From: Anaerolineales bacterium UBA2395
GTDB lineage: Bacteria > Chloroflexota > Anaerolineae > Anaerolineales > Villigracilaceae
Direction of reading: 5' to 3'
Length of the DNA: 64,000 bases
NCBI GenBank assembly: GCA_002343775.1
Contig: DDSH01000015.1
Location: 1-64,000, forward strand
Shown: one piece after another, positions 49,528 to 58,797 of the stretch
Layout of the letters: every line of letters starts with the position of its first letter
Numbering within the stretch: the stretch's first letter is position 1
Notes under the pieces: generated by a model
Databases searched by the model: none
Seen by the model: only the letters and a program-made list of their open reading frames with translations
What the model was told of the DNA's origin: nothing
Program-made: the position numbers and the translations under genes

Positions 49528-50484
49528 CTAGTAGTGCAGGCTCAAGTCCATGCCGTCGTACAGTGTGGCGACCTGTTCACCGTAGCCGTTGAACATGAGC
49601 GTTTCGCGGCGGGTGAGTTCGCCAATGCGCCGTTCCGACGCCTGTGACCAGCGCGGATGGTCCACATTGGGGTTGACGTTGGCGTAGAAGCCGTATTCAT
49701 TGGGGGCAACCGTGTTCCATAAGGTGTTCGGGCGTTGGTCGGTCAACTCGATCTTGACGATGGATTTGATGGATTTGAAGCCGTATTTCCACGGCACGAC
49801 CAGGCGGATGGGCGCGCCGTTCTGCGCGGGCATCATCTCGCCGTATAAGCCGGTGGCGAGCAGGGTCAGGTCGTTCATGGCTTCGTCGATGCGCAAGCCT
49901 TCCTGATAGGGCCAGGGATAGAACGCGCTGCCTTGTCCCTTCATTTCTTCGGGGCGGTAGACTGTCTCGAAACGGACGTATTGCGCATCCGATGTTGGTT
50001 CGACCACGTTGAGCAGGCTCGCCAGCGGAAACCCGTTCCACGGGATGACCATGCTCCAGGCTTCCACGCAGCGTAATCGGTAAATGCGTTCCTCCTGCGG
50101 GAACATCTTCAGCAGGTCTTCGATGCCGAATATCTTTGGCTTTTTGACCATGCCATAGACTTCGACCGTCCACGGGGAGGCGTTGAAATTTTTGGCAAGC
50201 GGCGCGACGGCTTCCTTGTTGGTGCTGAACTCGTAATAGTTGTTGTAGTTGGTGATCTCTTCGTAGGTGTTCGCCATATCCCCCAATTCATCGGTGAATG
50301 TAGGGCGGTCAGATGCGGGTGCAGCTGCGTCGCCGCCGTCCGCGATCTCGGGCGCGCAGGCGGCGAGCGCCACACTGCCTGCGATCACGCCTGCGGCTTT
50401 CATAAAGTCGCGCCGCGAAAGGTACACCTCTTTTGGCGTGATCTCGGATGATCGCACAGGGATGGATTTATAAGGATGGGTCAT
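49528..50484 (-). CDS. msrP: Methionine-sulfoxide reductase, molybdenum subunit
   Basis: A 318-residue molybdopterin enzyme (YedY family). The twin-arginine signal LSRRDFMKAAG (about 22-32) directs export through Tat, and a lipobox-like LAAC43 follows, suggesting possible lipidation. Cys139 in RCVEAWSMVIPW is the molybdenum ligand; RLVVPWKYGFKSIKSI is the family segment. It repairs methionine sulfoxide in exported proteins. AGGAG precedes the ATG, and msrQ follows directly. Confidence 0.95.
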   Translation of the reverse strand: MTHPYKSIPVRSSEITPKEVYLSRRDFMKAAGVIAGSVALAACAPEIADGGDAAAPASDRPTFTDELGDMANTYEEITNYNNYYEFSTNKEAVAPLAKNFNASPWTVEVYGMVKKPKIFGIEDLLKMFPQEERIYRLRCVEAWSMVIPWNGFPLASLLNVVEPTSDAQYVRFETVYRPEEMKGQGSAFYPWPYQEGLRIDEAMNDLTLLATGLYGEMMPAQNGAPIRLVVPWKYGFKSIKSIVKIELTDQRPNTLWNTVAPNEYGFYANVNPNVDHPRWSQASERRIGELTRRETLMFNGYGEQVATLYDGMDLSLHY

Positions 50485-50662
50485 GGGGTCTCTCCTCTTT
50501 CACCTCAAAGATGAGGCGATTGTACGCAAACTTTCTTACGAAAGGCTTATGAAAACCTGAGAGTTTTATGAGCGATGTTCTTCACGATGCCCAATCTAGG
50601 AAAAGAATTGTCACCATCTCGGTTCAGCAAAACCTGCATGCGTTTCAGGCGGGCGTTAATTT

Positions 50663-51031
50663 TTAGAATGAGTCGATCGCTGCCTGCATTGTTTCGTAAT
50701 TCGGGATGCTCTTCAAAAAGCCGGTCATGCTCAATATTTGATGGACCTGCGGCGGTGCGTTGCATAACTTCACGTGCATTGTTTTGTAGGCATCCTCCTG
50801 CGGCGTGAAGATCCGATGCACTTTTTGGAGCGAGCGCATTCCAGCGCTGGTGAGCGTATTCACTTCGGCGAGGTCGATCAACAGGTAACGTACGCCATCA
50901 TCGTAAATGGTTCGTGCCTCCGCGAGCAGGGCTTCCTCGCTTTGTGCATCCAGCCAGCCGTGCAGATGTAGGATCGTGATCGGGAAAGCGCCCTGCACGT
51001 GTTCCTTCGTGCTCTTAAATGCATGATTCAT
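50663..51031 (-). CDS. STAS-domain anti-sigma-factor antagonist-like protein
   Basis: A 122-residue single-domain STAS protein: FPITILHLHGWLDAQSEEAL, then YLLIDLAEVNTLTSAGMRSL in which the Ser of TSAG is the usual phosphorylation site. Such proteins bind anti-sigma kinases or act in other switch complexes. GGAGG is upstream of the ATG. No anti-sigma kinase or sigma factor gene adjoins it, so its partner lies elsewhere. Confidence 0.85.
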   Translation of the reverse strand: MNHAFKSTKEHVQGAFPITILHLHGWLDAQSEEALLAEARTIYDDGVRYLLIDLAEVNTLTSAGMRSLQKVHRIFTPQEDAYKTMHVKLCNAPPQVHQILSMTGFLKSIPNYETMQAAIDSF

Positions 51032-51070
51032 GACTCACCTCCGAGTTGGGCAGATTATATGTCGCTTTAT

Positions 51071-51769
51071 TTAGAATGTGAACCTTTCGCCCCTTCCATA
51101 ACCGACGGTTGATCCGCTGCGGTAAAGCGTGACCTCCCCGCCGCCGTAGACTCCCCATTCGTTCCCCTCGGCATTGACCATGCCCGTCTGCTCGTCAATG
51201 CCGAGGAGGATGGCTTCTGGCAGCATTTGTCTCAACTGTCCTGCCCACGCCCTGCCGAATTGATTATGGTGCGGCAGGACACACGCATTGGGGATCAAAT
51301 TCAGTCCGTGCAATAACTTCTTTTCATACGGGTCGTAATAATGTTCGCACAGGACCATTGCCCCCGCGCTGCTCCCAGCGATGACCGCCCCGTTTTGATA
51401 CGCTTCCATTGCAGCGTTCCAGCATAGACTGCCTTTCAACGTCTCGCCCAAATGACGGGGAAACCCTCCCAGGAAATAGACCAGTTTCGAGGTCCGAATG
51501 GAAGCGGCGAGTTGGGAGTCATTCGCAGATTTTGAGTCGATCACGTCAACGGTGAAAACATTCTTCGCCCCCAAACGTTGAAACCAACGCACACCATTGC
51601 TTCCTGCGCGTTTGTGATTATTATCCGGCGCGGCAGCGGTGGGGACGATGCAGATCGGTGCGTCGAAACCACCAGCGAATTCCATGGCGCGCAAATCCGG
51701 CTCAGCCATGTGACCGCCAAATTCCGCGCCGCCCGCGAGCATAAGCCGCCCCATTGGGTTATTACTCAT
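51071..51769 (-). CDS. Peptidase S51 / cyanophycinase-like protein
   Basis: A 232-residue protein of the class-I-glutaminase-like peptidase family S51. The nucleophile elbow is GSSAGAMVLCEHYY, with LAGGAEFGGHM near the start and FLGGFPRH before the catalytic Ser. Family members cleave aspartyl peptides or cyanophycin-like polymers. The C-terminal EQTGMVNAEGNEWGVYGGGE is typical. The start at 51769 overlaps the end of comEC by eight bases. Confidence 0.85.
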   Translation of the reverse strand: MSNNPMGRLMLAGGAEFGGHMAEPDLRAMEFAGGFDAPICIVPTAAAPDNNHKRAGSNGVRWFQRLGAKNVFTVDVIDSKSANDSQLAASIRTSKLVYFLGGFPRHLGETLKGSLCWNAAMEAYQNGAVIAGSSAGAMVLCEHYYDPYEKKLLHGLNLIPNACVLPHHNQFGRAWAGQLRQMLPEAILLGIDEQTGMVNAEGNEWGVYGGGEVTLYRSGSTVGYGRGERFTF

Positions 51770-54152
51770 TGTCTGTCTCTTGTACCGCTTCGCCCCGTTC
51801 CACGTTCACGCGCATTTCCACACCGTCGGTGGTGATGTCGATCCAGCCGTTGCGGTCGGTGCGCAGCAGGGAATATCCGCTGAGCATTTCCAGCACTTCA
51901 TCATGCGGCAGACCGTTCAGGTCTCCGGCTGCAACGCTGAGGACGACCAATTGCGGATTCAAATTTTCGATAATGTCCGGTGGGTTGCTGGGCGCGTATC
52001 CCGAATCCGCGAGCAGGAGCACATCCACCTTGCCGATGGTATTTCCAAACTCCAGCGAATCGAGCGTGCCTTCGCTGACGCCAATGGGCAGCATGGCGCG
52101 GAAATTGCCATACTCGACAAGTAAAACGCTTCCACGCGGACCGATAGCCAGTACCTCGATAAATGCGCCTCCTCCCAGCTCGAGGCGTTGACCCGCTTCC
52201 GCGCGAACGACGGTAATTTCCTGTGCGGCGAAGTATTCGTCCAGCAGGCGTGAGGAGAAGGAGGCTTGAATGTTGCCGCTCCAAAGCACATTCTCGGGTT
52301 CGTAGCGTTCCACCACACGAGGCAGGGCGGCAAGTTGATCTTCCTGTGTGGAGGCGATGATGAGCCAATCCAGGTTGCGTGAGAAGAAGGGCAGCCGCCT
52401 GCCGAGTTCATCTGAGAGTTCGGAGGCGCTTGCTCCGCCGTTGATGAGGATGTTGCGCCCCTCCGATGTTTGGATGAGGACCGCATCCGCCGAGCCGACT
52501 TCGAGGAACGTGACGTGAAAGCGTCCATCGCCAGAGGTGGCGGAGGCGCGCCAGACGACCAACATGCAGACGAAGGTGGCTGTAAAGGCGAATGTCAACG
52601 CCACGGCGCGGACCGAAGCGGCTGCGGATTTGAACCAGTTTTGAAGCGTTGACCAGTTCAACGTCACGGCGAGAAGCGTGATGTAGATCGAGGCGATGCT
52701 CCAAAGTGGGACGTCGCCCAGGACGATCACGCCATTCGGGATACGGTCGAAAAATTCCACCACGCGGATGGTATAACCCGCGAACGCCCATGCCACCCAT
52801 GCGAGCCATTGCCCAAGCGGGAAGATGAGCAGGCTGATGAAGACCGCCAGCCCGCCGAGGATCATCACCATCGGTTGGACGGGCAGGATGAACGGGTTGG
52901 CAACGAATGAGATCAGGGAGATGCGGTTGAAGTAGTACATCATAATGGGTATGGTCATCACCTGCGCGGCGAGGGTGAGGATGATATTTTCGTTGATGAA
53001 GTTGATAAAGGCGCTGGTGTCCTGTCTGATCAGTTTTGCGATGAGGGCTGCGGTGAAATTCGAGAATGGTTCGGCGTAAAGGATCAACCCTAGCGTTGCG
53101 AAAAACGAGAGTTGAAAGCCGACATCCCACAAGGTGAGCGGGTTGATGAGTGTCATGATGAGCGCGACAGCAGCCAGTGTGTTGATGCCTGCATTGCGCC
53201 TGCCGACCTGCCGCGCGAATAACGTCACACTGCCCATGAAGGCGGCGCGCATAACTGCCGGGTCGCCGCCGACGAGAAAAGCGTACAGGAAAATGGAGAT
53301 CACGGCAAGTGTGGCGCCCAGCCTCTCGTTTTTCAAAAGGAAATTGAAGGTGTTGAAGAACACCCCGGCAATGATGGCAATGTTGAAACCCGATATGGCG
53401 ATGATGTGCGCCGTGCCGGTGTTCTTGAACGCATCCTGTAGTCTTTTGGGCAGTCCGGTATCCACGCCGAAGAGGATGCCTGCGAAGAGGGAGGCTTCGG
53501 GGTCTTGATAGAGTCTGTAGGTGTTTTCGAGCAGCCTCGATTTCAGCCGGTACACGGCTGCGAAGATGGCATTACCGCCACTTCCCGGCAGGCGCGTCAC
53601 TTCTGCGCTGGTCATATAGGCGTAAACCCCCTGCCGCGAAAGATAATCACGGTAGGAGAATTCCTCGTTCTCAGGCGGGGTTTTCAACTGTCCACGTACG
53701 CGGATATATTCGCCGTAGTCGTATTCTTCGTTGGGTGCGACGCGCACCAGGATCAACCCGTTGACGGGCAGATTGCCGTCACCGCTATCCACGGCTTCGA
53801 CGTTCAGTTTGAGGTTGGTGTATTTGTCGCGGTAATCAGGCGGCTCGGATAAGTATCCCGTTATCAGCAAATCATATTGGCGGTCGTTGTAAAAGGCGAT
53901 GTGGAAGGCGTCTATGGTCGGCTGGCGAAATTGGTAATAAGTCGAGCCGAGGAAGAGCGCGATGGGGAGAATGAAAATAAAGGGATGCTCTTTTGGAAAC
54001 ACAAAATGCGTGACAAGTTGTGAGCGGCGAAGGAAGATGGAAAGAAGAAGAAAGAAAAGAGAGATCAATCCCCATGCCCAGGCGGGAAGAGAGATCGAGG
54101 CGGCTAGGATGATTCCCGCCAGAAATGATAAAGAGATCCACAATAGGGGCAT
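51762..54152 (-). CDS. comEC: DNA uptake channel ComEC/Rec2
   Basis: A 796-residue protein: N-terminal DUF4131-like region, the competence domain (about 205-480) with VYRLKSRLLENTYRLYQDPE, TGTAHIIAISGFNIAIIAGV and VGGDPAVMRAAFMGSVTLFA in many membrane segments, and a C-terminal metallo-beta-lactamase-like domain (about 545-780). The beta-lactamase metal motif HxHxDH is not evident in that part; the histidines are scarce, so it may be degraded. It would carry single-stranded DNA into the cell. TAGAAT lies six bases before the ATG, and no Shine-Dalgarno is present. Confidence 0.93.
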   Translation of the reverse strand: MPLLWISLSFLAGIILAASISLPAWAWGLISLFFLLLSIFLRRSQLVTHFVFPKEHPFIFILPIALFLGSTYYQFRQPTIDAFHIAFYNDRQYDLLITGYLSEPPDYRDKYTNLKLNVEAVDSGDGNLPVNGLILVRVAPNEEYDYGEYIRVRGQLKTPPENEEFSYRDYLSRQGVYAYMTSAEVTRLPGSGGNAIFAAVYRLKSRLLENTYRLYQDPEASLFAGILFGVDTGLPKRLQDAFKNTGTAHIIAISGFNIAIIAGVFFNTFNFLLKNERLGATLAVISIFLYAFLVGGDPAVMRAAFMGSVTLFARQVGRRNAGINTLAAVALIMTLINPLTLWDVGFQLSFFATLGLILYAEPFSNFTAALIAKLIRQDTSAFINFINENIILTLAAQVMTIPIMMYYFNRISLISFVANPFILPVQPMVMILGGLAVFISLLIFPLGQWLAWVAWAFAGYTIRVVEFFDRIPNGVIVLGDVPLWSIASIYITLLAVTLNWSTLQNWFKSAAASVRAVALTFAFTATFVCMLVVWRASATSGDGRFHVTFLEVGSADAVLIQTSEGRNILINGGASASELSDELGRRLPFFSRNLDWLIIASTQEDQLAALPRVVERYEPENVLWSGNIQASFSSRLLDEYFAAQEITVVRAEAGQRLELGGGAFIEVLAIGPRGSVLLVEYGNFRAMLPIGVSEGTLDSLEFGNTIGKVDVLLLADSGYAPSNPPDIIENLNPQLVVLSVAAGDLNGLPHDEVLEMLSGYSLLRTDRNGWIDITTDGVEMRVNVERGEAVQETDNE

Positions 54153-54179
54153 TTGCGGATTCTACTTTAGTTTATGAAA

Positions 54180-54722
54180 TTACCACGGCATTCCATTGAG
54201 GTGGATCACGCCTTGCGAAGCCCACTGATCTATTGATTTGTGAATTGGCATGATCATGGTCGGGCCGTGGTAGGTTTGCCATTGATTGGAGTCGGGGTCG
54301 AGGTTGTAGACATCTTGATGGACACGGGTGAATCCGGCGGCGGCATAGAACCCAGTCACGTCTTCGCGGCAGCCGAGAAAACCAAAATCTGCATCTGAAT
54401 GTTTTAATAGATATTCCCGCAGTCGGGTGAACATTTCTCTGCCGAGTTTTCTGCCCTGATAGTGCGGGTGAATTGCCACTGCGCCCACGCCTGTGATACG
54501 AAATAGCGAATCTCCGACGGTGATCTGACGATAGCCAAACTCCACATGCGCAACGGGTTGACCAGCATCCACAGCGATCAGGCGGTATTCTGGTTTGGAA
54601 CCCCAATACGAATTGTGAGTAAAGAATTCCACATATTCGGGGAAGGATGCGATCAGCATCCGTTGGATGTCCGCTTCGAGAGAAGGGGTCAGCTCGGGTT
54701 CGGGGATAATCTTCCAGTCCAT
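54180..54722 (-). CDS. GNAT-family N-acetyltransferase
   Basis: A 180-residue acetyltransferase: GVGAVAIHPHYQGRKLGREM is the acetyl-CoA-binding motif A, followed by DFGFLGCREDVTGFYAAAGF (motif B). The C-terminal region (IMPIHKSIDQW) is less typical. It transfers acetyl to an amine of unknown identity. TAAAAT lies 11 bases before ATG 54722. It follows the ZIP gene on the same strand by 14 bases, so both may share a transcript. Confidence 0.85.
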   Translation of the reverse strand: MDWKIIPEPELTPSLEADIQRMLIASFPEYVEFFTHNSYWGSKPEYRLIAVDAGQPVAHVEFGYRQITVGDSLFRITGVGAVAIHPHYQGRKLGREMFTRLREYLLKHSDADFGFLGCREDVTGFYAAAGFTRVHQDVYNLDPDSNQWQTYHGPTMIMPIHKSIDQWASQGVIHLNGMPW

Positions 54723-54736
54723 GATGGAAGCGGATT

Positions 54737-55552
54737 TTACCCCAATGCCACATCCAGGATCATCATGATGACAAATCCAAGCATGGCGCCGCCTGTGGCG
54801 ATGTGGATCTCTTTTTCCAGTTGTGATTCCGGGATCAATTCTTCGATGACCACATAGATCATTGCGCCGGCGGCGAAGGCTAATGCATACGGCAGCAACG
54901 GCTTGATGAAGATCACCGCAGCGGCTCCCAACACTCCGGCGATGGGTTCAACCACCCCTGAGAGTTGACCGTACCAAAAACTTTTTCCATGACTCATGCC
55001 CGCCCGGTGCAGCGGAACTGCCACCGACGTCCCTTCGGGGAAGTTTTGCAGCCCGATACCGATGGCAAGCGCAATCGCCCCAGCCAGCGAGGCGGATGGC
55101 AGCCCTGCGTGGACGGCACCGAACGCCACGCCGACCGCCAATCCCTCCGGGATATTGTGCAGTGTGATTGCCAGCACGAGCAGGACGCTGCGCTGCCAGT
55201 GGGTTTTGATGCCTTCCGCTTCTTCGATGGGAAACCCCATGTGCAGGTGTGGCAGGATCTTATCCACACCCCAGAGGAATAGCCCGCCCAGTATGAACCC
55301 AACCGAGGCTGGTAGCCAGGAAGGCATGGACATTTCCTCTGCCATCTCGATGGAGGGAGCCAGCAGCGACCAGAAGCTGGCGGCGATCATCACACCGGCG
55401 GCAAAACCGAGCATGGCATCCAGCACTCGTTTGTTGACGTCCTTGAAAAAGAAAACGACCGACGCCCCCAGGGCGGTCACGAACCAGGTAAAACAGGTCG
55501 CCAAAAGCGCCTGCCAAATCGCATTCAACCCCGCAAACCATTCAAAAAACAT
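54737..55552 (-). CDS. ZIP-family divalent metal transporter
   Basis: A 271-residue transporter with eight membrane segments of the ZupT/GufA kind. The metal site is visible in segments IV and V: LAITLHNIPEGLAVGVAFG and GIGLQNFPEGTSVAVPLH. A short His-poor loop precedes. It takes up zinc or other divalent metals. ATG 55552 follows AGGAAGG; the open frame begins with TTG at 55570. It may be co-transcribed with the GNAT gene downstream. Confidence 0.93.
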   Translation of the reverse strand: MFFEWFAGLNAIWQALLATCFTWFVTALGASVVFFFKDVNKRVLDAMLGFAAGVMIAASFWSLLAPSIEMAEEMSMPSWLPASVGFILGGLFLWGVDKILPHLHMGFPIEEAEGIKTHWQRSVLLVLAITLHNIPEGLAVGVAFGAVHAGLPSASLAGAIALAIGIGLQNFPEGTSVAVPLHRAGMSHGKSFWYGQLSGVVEPIAGVLGAAAVIFIKPLLPYALAFAAGAMIYVVIEELIPESQLEKEIHIATGGAMLGFVIMMILDVALG

Positions 55553-55624
55553 ATTCAGCCTTCCTGCCAATGATTCTGTATTGCAAACCGATTATAAGAC
55601 CCACCGCAAAAAATAAAACCTGAT

Positions 55625-55663
55625 AACCCTCCTGCAAATGTATGACATTTTTAGAGGAGGGTT
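55625..55663. promoter_or_regulatory. Hairpin in a divergent intergenic region
   Basis: Outer stem AACCCTCCT / AGGAGGGTT (55625-55633, 55655-55663) and inner stem AAATGT / ACATTT (55636-55641, 55645-55650), then TTTTAAT on the plus strand. It lies between the divergent ZIP and SDR genes, so it does not end either. It could be a small leader element of the ZIP gene or part of a short RNA. Confidence 0.35.
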
Positions 55664-55754
55664 TTAATACCCTGCTATAGGTTTCGCAAGTTTTGCTTGC
55701 AGGCATCCAGACGGAGAATATCGGGTCTCAGGGGGTATTTCCAACCGTGCTGGG

Positions 55755-55760
55755 TATAAT
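55755..55760 (+). promoter_or_regulatory. -10 element, leaderless type
   Basis: Perfect TATAAT eight bases before the ATG at 55769, with no Shine-Dalgarno between them and no clear -35 hexamer. Confidence 0.5.
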
Positions 55761-55768
55761 TCGATATC

Positions 55769-57241
55769 ATGACTCAGGCGAAACTCATCCTTGTCACCGG
55801 CGCGACCGGCTATGTCGGCGGGCGGCTCGTTCCCAAATTGCTTGAGGCGGGCTATCGTGTGCGCTGTCTCGTGCGCGACCCATCCCGTTTGGAGGGACGC
55901 AGTTGGCTCAAACGGGTGGACGTGGTTCAGGGTGACGCGTTAAATCCCGCCGACCTGGCACCTGCAATGCGGGGTGTTTCAGTTGCTTATTATTTAATCC
56001 ACGGTAAACAGGGCGGCAGAGGCAGCGCCGAACGTGACCTGCAAGCCGCGCGGAATTTTGCCCAAGCCGCCGAAGACGAAGGCATTGAGCAGATCATCTA
56101 CCTTGGTGAGCTGGTCGACCCGACGGCGAATTTATCGCCCTATCTACGCTCGCGGCACGAGACCGGCTTCACGCTGCGGCATGGCAAAGTCCCGGTCACT
56201 GAACTTCGCGCAGGCATGATCATCGGCTCGGGTTCTGCCCTCTTTGAAATGATCCGCTACCTGACCGAACGCGAACCGATCCTTACCTGTCCGGCTTGGT
56301 TCTTCTCGCGGGCGCAGCCCATTGCCATCCGTGATGTGCTTGCCTATCTGGTGGATACGCTCAAAACACCGGATGCCACTGGCAGGGTGATCGAAATTGG
56401 AGGACCTTCGCGCCTCACCTACGCGGACATGTTGCTGGGGTACGCCAAAGAGCGGAATCTACGCCGGTGGTTGATCCGCACACCGTTCTACGCCCCGAGG
56501 TTATCCGCGTACTGGGTTCACATGGTCACGCCGATCCACTGGCGGGTGGTCGCACCGCTCATCGAAGGTCTGCGCGCGGAACTCATCGTACGCGATGAGA
56601 CGGCGCGGAAGTTATTCCCGCACATCCAGCCCATTGATTTTCAGAAAGCAACCCGTCTGGCATTGGGGCGCATCCAGCGGGATAATGTCGAAACCAGCTG
56701 GTCTGATGCGCTGGTCACGGCGCAGGGCGATGTCAAACCGTATCAATTCAGCGTGGAAGAGGGCTTGTTCATTGAACGCCGCCGGGTGATTCTGGACCTG
56801 TCGCCCGAAACAGTCTTTCGTTCGTACACAGGCATAGGCGGTGAACGCGGCTGGATGTATATGGATTGGTCGTGGGCGATTCGCGGCTGGCTGGATAAAG
56901 CCATCGGCGGTGTGGGCTTGCGGCGCGGGCGGCGTCACCCGGATGAGATCCATACCGGTGAGGCGCTCGATTTCTGGCGTGTCGAAGCAGTGGAGAAAAA
57001 CCGCCTCATGCGCCTGCGCGCTGAGATGATCGTGCCCGGCAAGGCATGGCTGCAATTCCAATCTGAGCCGCTGGAAGGGGAGCAGGGAAAAACGCTTTTT
57101 ACCGTCACGGCGTATTTTGAGCCGCACGGTCTGCCTGGCTTTTTATATTGGTATGCCATGTGGCCCTTCCATAAATTTATTTTCGATGGGCTTGCCCGCA
57201 TGCTTGCCTCCCGCGCTCGTGTGCTGGGACATGCCTACTGA
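55769..57241 (+). CDS. NAD(P)-binding SDR protein with DUF2867 domain
   Basis: A 490-residue fusion. The N-terminal half (about 1-300) is an atypical SDR: KLILVTGATGYVGGRLVPKL, VSVAYYLIHGKQGGRGSAER and LYLGELVDP-like IIYLGELVDPTANLSPYLRS. The C-terminal part (about 330-490) matches DUF2867, with the TGIGGERGWMYMDWSWAIRG run. Such fusions are common but uncharacterised; a role in isoprenoid or lipid reduction is sometimes suggested. TATAAT is eight bases upstream, so the mRNA may be leaderless. plsY follows after 40 bases. Confidence 0.88.
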   Translation: MTQAKLILVTGATGYVGGRLVPKLLEAGYRVRCLVRDPSRLEGRSWLKRVDVVQGDALNPADLAPAMRGVSVAYYLIHGKQGGRGSAERDLQAARNFAQAAEDEGIEQIIYLGELVDPTANLSPYLRSRHETGFTLRHGKVPVTELRAGMIIGSGSALFEMIRYLTEREPILTCPAWFFSRAQPIAIRDVLAYLVDTLKTPDATGRVIEIGGPSRLTYADMLLGYAKERNLRRWLIRTPFYAPRLSAYWVHMVTPIHWRVVAPLIEGLRAELIVRDETARKLFPHIQPIDFQKATRLALGRIQRDNVETSWSDALVTAQGDVKPYQFSVEEGLFIERRRVILDLSPETVFRSYTGIGGERGWMYMDWSWAIRGWLDKAIGGVGLRRGRRHPDEIHTGEALDFWRVEAVEKNRLMRLRAEMIVPGKAWLQFQSEPLEGEQGKTLFTVTAYFEPHGLPGFLYWYAMWPFHKFIFDGLARMLASRARVLGHAY

Positions 57242-57281
57242 TCCATTGACTACTTTTCTCAACTTCGGGGTTATATCTTTC

Positions 57282-57881
57282 ATGAATATTTTTCTCCCCA
57301 TTCTCGGCTATCTCTTTGGCTCGCTGCCTTTCTCCATCTGGATCACCCGTCTCGTGAAAAACGTGGATGTGCGCGATGCGGGCTCTGGTCACGCTACTAC
57401 GACGAACACCATCCGCCAGGCGGGGTTTGGTTGGGGGGCATTGGTGCTGGTGTTGGATATTGCCAAGGGCTTTATCCCCACCTATCTTGCGGTCGAACTT
57501 TCCGGCGAAACCTGGGTCGTCGCGCTGACAGCCGCTTTTGCCGTCGTTGGTCACTGTTGGACGATCTTTGCTGACTTCCGTGGAGGGATGGGGCTTGCGA
57601 CCACTGGCGGCGCGTTGTTGGCGGTCAACCCGCTGGCGTTTTTGATCAGTTTTGCCACATTGCTGATACTTGTGCTGGTCGTCCGTCACTCTGCACGGGC
57701 AAGCGTATTCGCTGGTATTCTGATCGCGCCGGTCTTGTGGTTGTTCAATATCCGTGATGCGGCGTTTTGGGCGGCGCTTGGCGCAGGCGTGGTGATCGCC
57801 ATCCGCTTTTTGGTGGATTGGAATCGCAAATATCGTGAGTTGTGGCTGGACCGGGAGAAGCCGGAAAAAAAATCAGGCTGA
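57282..57881 (+). CDS. plsY: Glycerol-3-phosphate acyltransferase PlsY-like
   Basis: A 199-residue membrane protein with five or more segments. It keeps the PlsY pattern: GYLFGSLPFSIWITRL, DVRDAGSGHATTTNTIRQAG and FADFRGGMGLATTGGALLAV, although the usual GSGNPGATN reads GSGHATTTN and KGGKG reads RGGMG. PlsY uses acyl-phosphate to make lysophosphatidic acid. The altered motifs may indicate a divergent enzyme. ATG 57282 is preferred by alignment over ATG 57231, which overlaps the SDR gene; it has only a weak Shine-Dalgarno. Confidence 0.82.
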   Translation: MNIFLPILGYLFGSLPFSIWITRLVKNVDVRDAGSGHATTTNTIRQAGFGWGALVLVLDIAKGFIPTYLAVELSGETWVVALTAAFAVVGHCWTIFADFRGGMGLATTGGALLAVNPLAFLISFATLLILVLVVRHSARASVFAGILIAPVLWLFNIRDAAFWAALGAGVVIAIRFLVDWNRKYRELWLDREKPEKKSG

Positions 57882-57933
57882 GATTCGGCAAATGGGGTGA
57901 ATCAAATTTGGGCGGAGTTGCGAAGCGGCTTTT

Positions 57934-58797
57934 CTATTCCCCAAACAACCAGCCGAACAGGTTGCTGCGAGGCGCAGTCTCTTCGACGCGCGGCATGGCA
58001 AGCAGCACGACCGTGATGTTGTCGTGCCCGCCGCGCTGGTTGGCAAGGCTGACAAGTGCCTCGGCGGCGGCTTTCAAATCCTTTTGCCCGCGAACGATCT
58101 TTTGAATCTCATCGTCCCAGACGAGGTCGGTCAGCCCGTCGGTGCAGAGCAGCACGGTGTCGCCGGGATGCAGATGAAAGCCCTGATTGTTCATCGACTC
58201 TTCGTCGGTTTCTTCGTTGTCAATGCGCAGGCGGAAGTCCACCTCGGGTAGTTTCAAGCCGCCCAAGTGCCGCCGGATGACATGCACGTTGGGATGGTCG
58301 CGCATCTGTTCGGCGGTGATGATGCCTTTTTCGTAGGCTTCCTGCACCCAGGTGTGGTCGATGCTGATGCGTTGAATATATTTGCCACGCAGCAAGTAGA
58401 TGCGCGAGTCGCCCACGTAGGCGGTGTAGAGCTTGTTTTCGATGATCCACGCACAAGAGCAGGTGGCGCCCATGCCGTGTTCCTCATCCTTGCCCGCCGA
58501 ATGGGAGGCGATTGCCTGGCTGGCGTCGTGGATGGCGTTTTCGAGAATTTTGATGGGTTTCTTTGCGTTGCTTTCGGCAACATGCATGCTGATATAGTTG
58601 ACCGCCAGTTCGGCGGCCACTTCGCCGGCGCGATGTCCACCAATCCCATCTGCCACAACGGCAAAGACGGATGGACGCGGGTCATCCTTGCTCAGCTGAA
58701 ATGAAGAGACCGCGTAACGGTCCTCATTGTTCTTGCCGGACATGCCGGCATTGCTGAGCGCGGCAACGTGCACATGAGCAAGTGTGGTTCGAATCAT
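57934..58797 (-). CDS. PP2C-family protein phosphatase
   Basis: A 287-residue PPM-type Ser/Thr phosphatase: NEDRYAV and VVADGIGGHRAGEVAAELAV bring the metal-binding Asp residues, then TAYVGDSRIYLLR, LCTDGLTDLVWDDEI and GGHDNITVVLLAM. It would remove phosphate from targets of the Ser/Thr kinase at 21629 or others. The stop is 52 bases from the convergent plsY. The start overlaps the stop of the VWA-like/FHA gene by four bases, so the two are coupled, which supports a shared signalling pathway. Confidence 0.93.
   Translation of the reverse strand: MIRTTLAHVHVAALSNAGMSGKNNEDRYAVSSFQLSKDDPRPSVFAVVADGIGGHRAGEVAAELAVNYISMHVAESNAKKPIKILENAIHDASQAIASHSAGKDEEHGMGATCSCAWIIENKLYTAYVGDSRIYLLRGKYIQRISIDHTWVQEAYEKGIITAEQMRDHPNVHVIRRHLGGLKLPEVDFRLRIDNEETDEESMNNQGFHLHPGDTVLLCTDGLTDLVWDDEIQKIVRGQKDLKAAAEALVSLANQRGGHDNITVVLLAMPRVEETAPRSNLFGWLFGE

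Noticed and set aside
51762..54152. ComEC as a pseudogene because the beta-lactamase metal motif is not seen
   Set aside because: The frame is full length and many Gram-positive-type ComEC proteins have divergent C-terminal domains; a missing motif is noted, not taken as decay.
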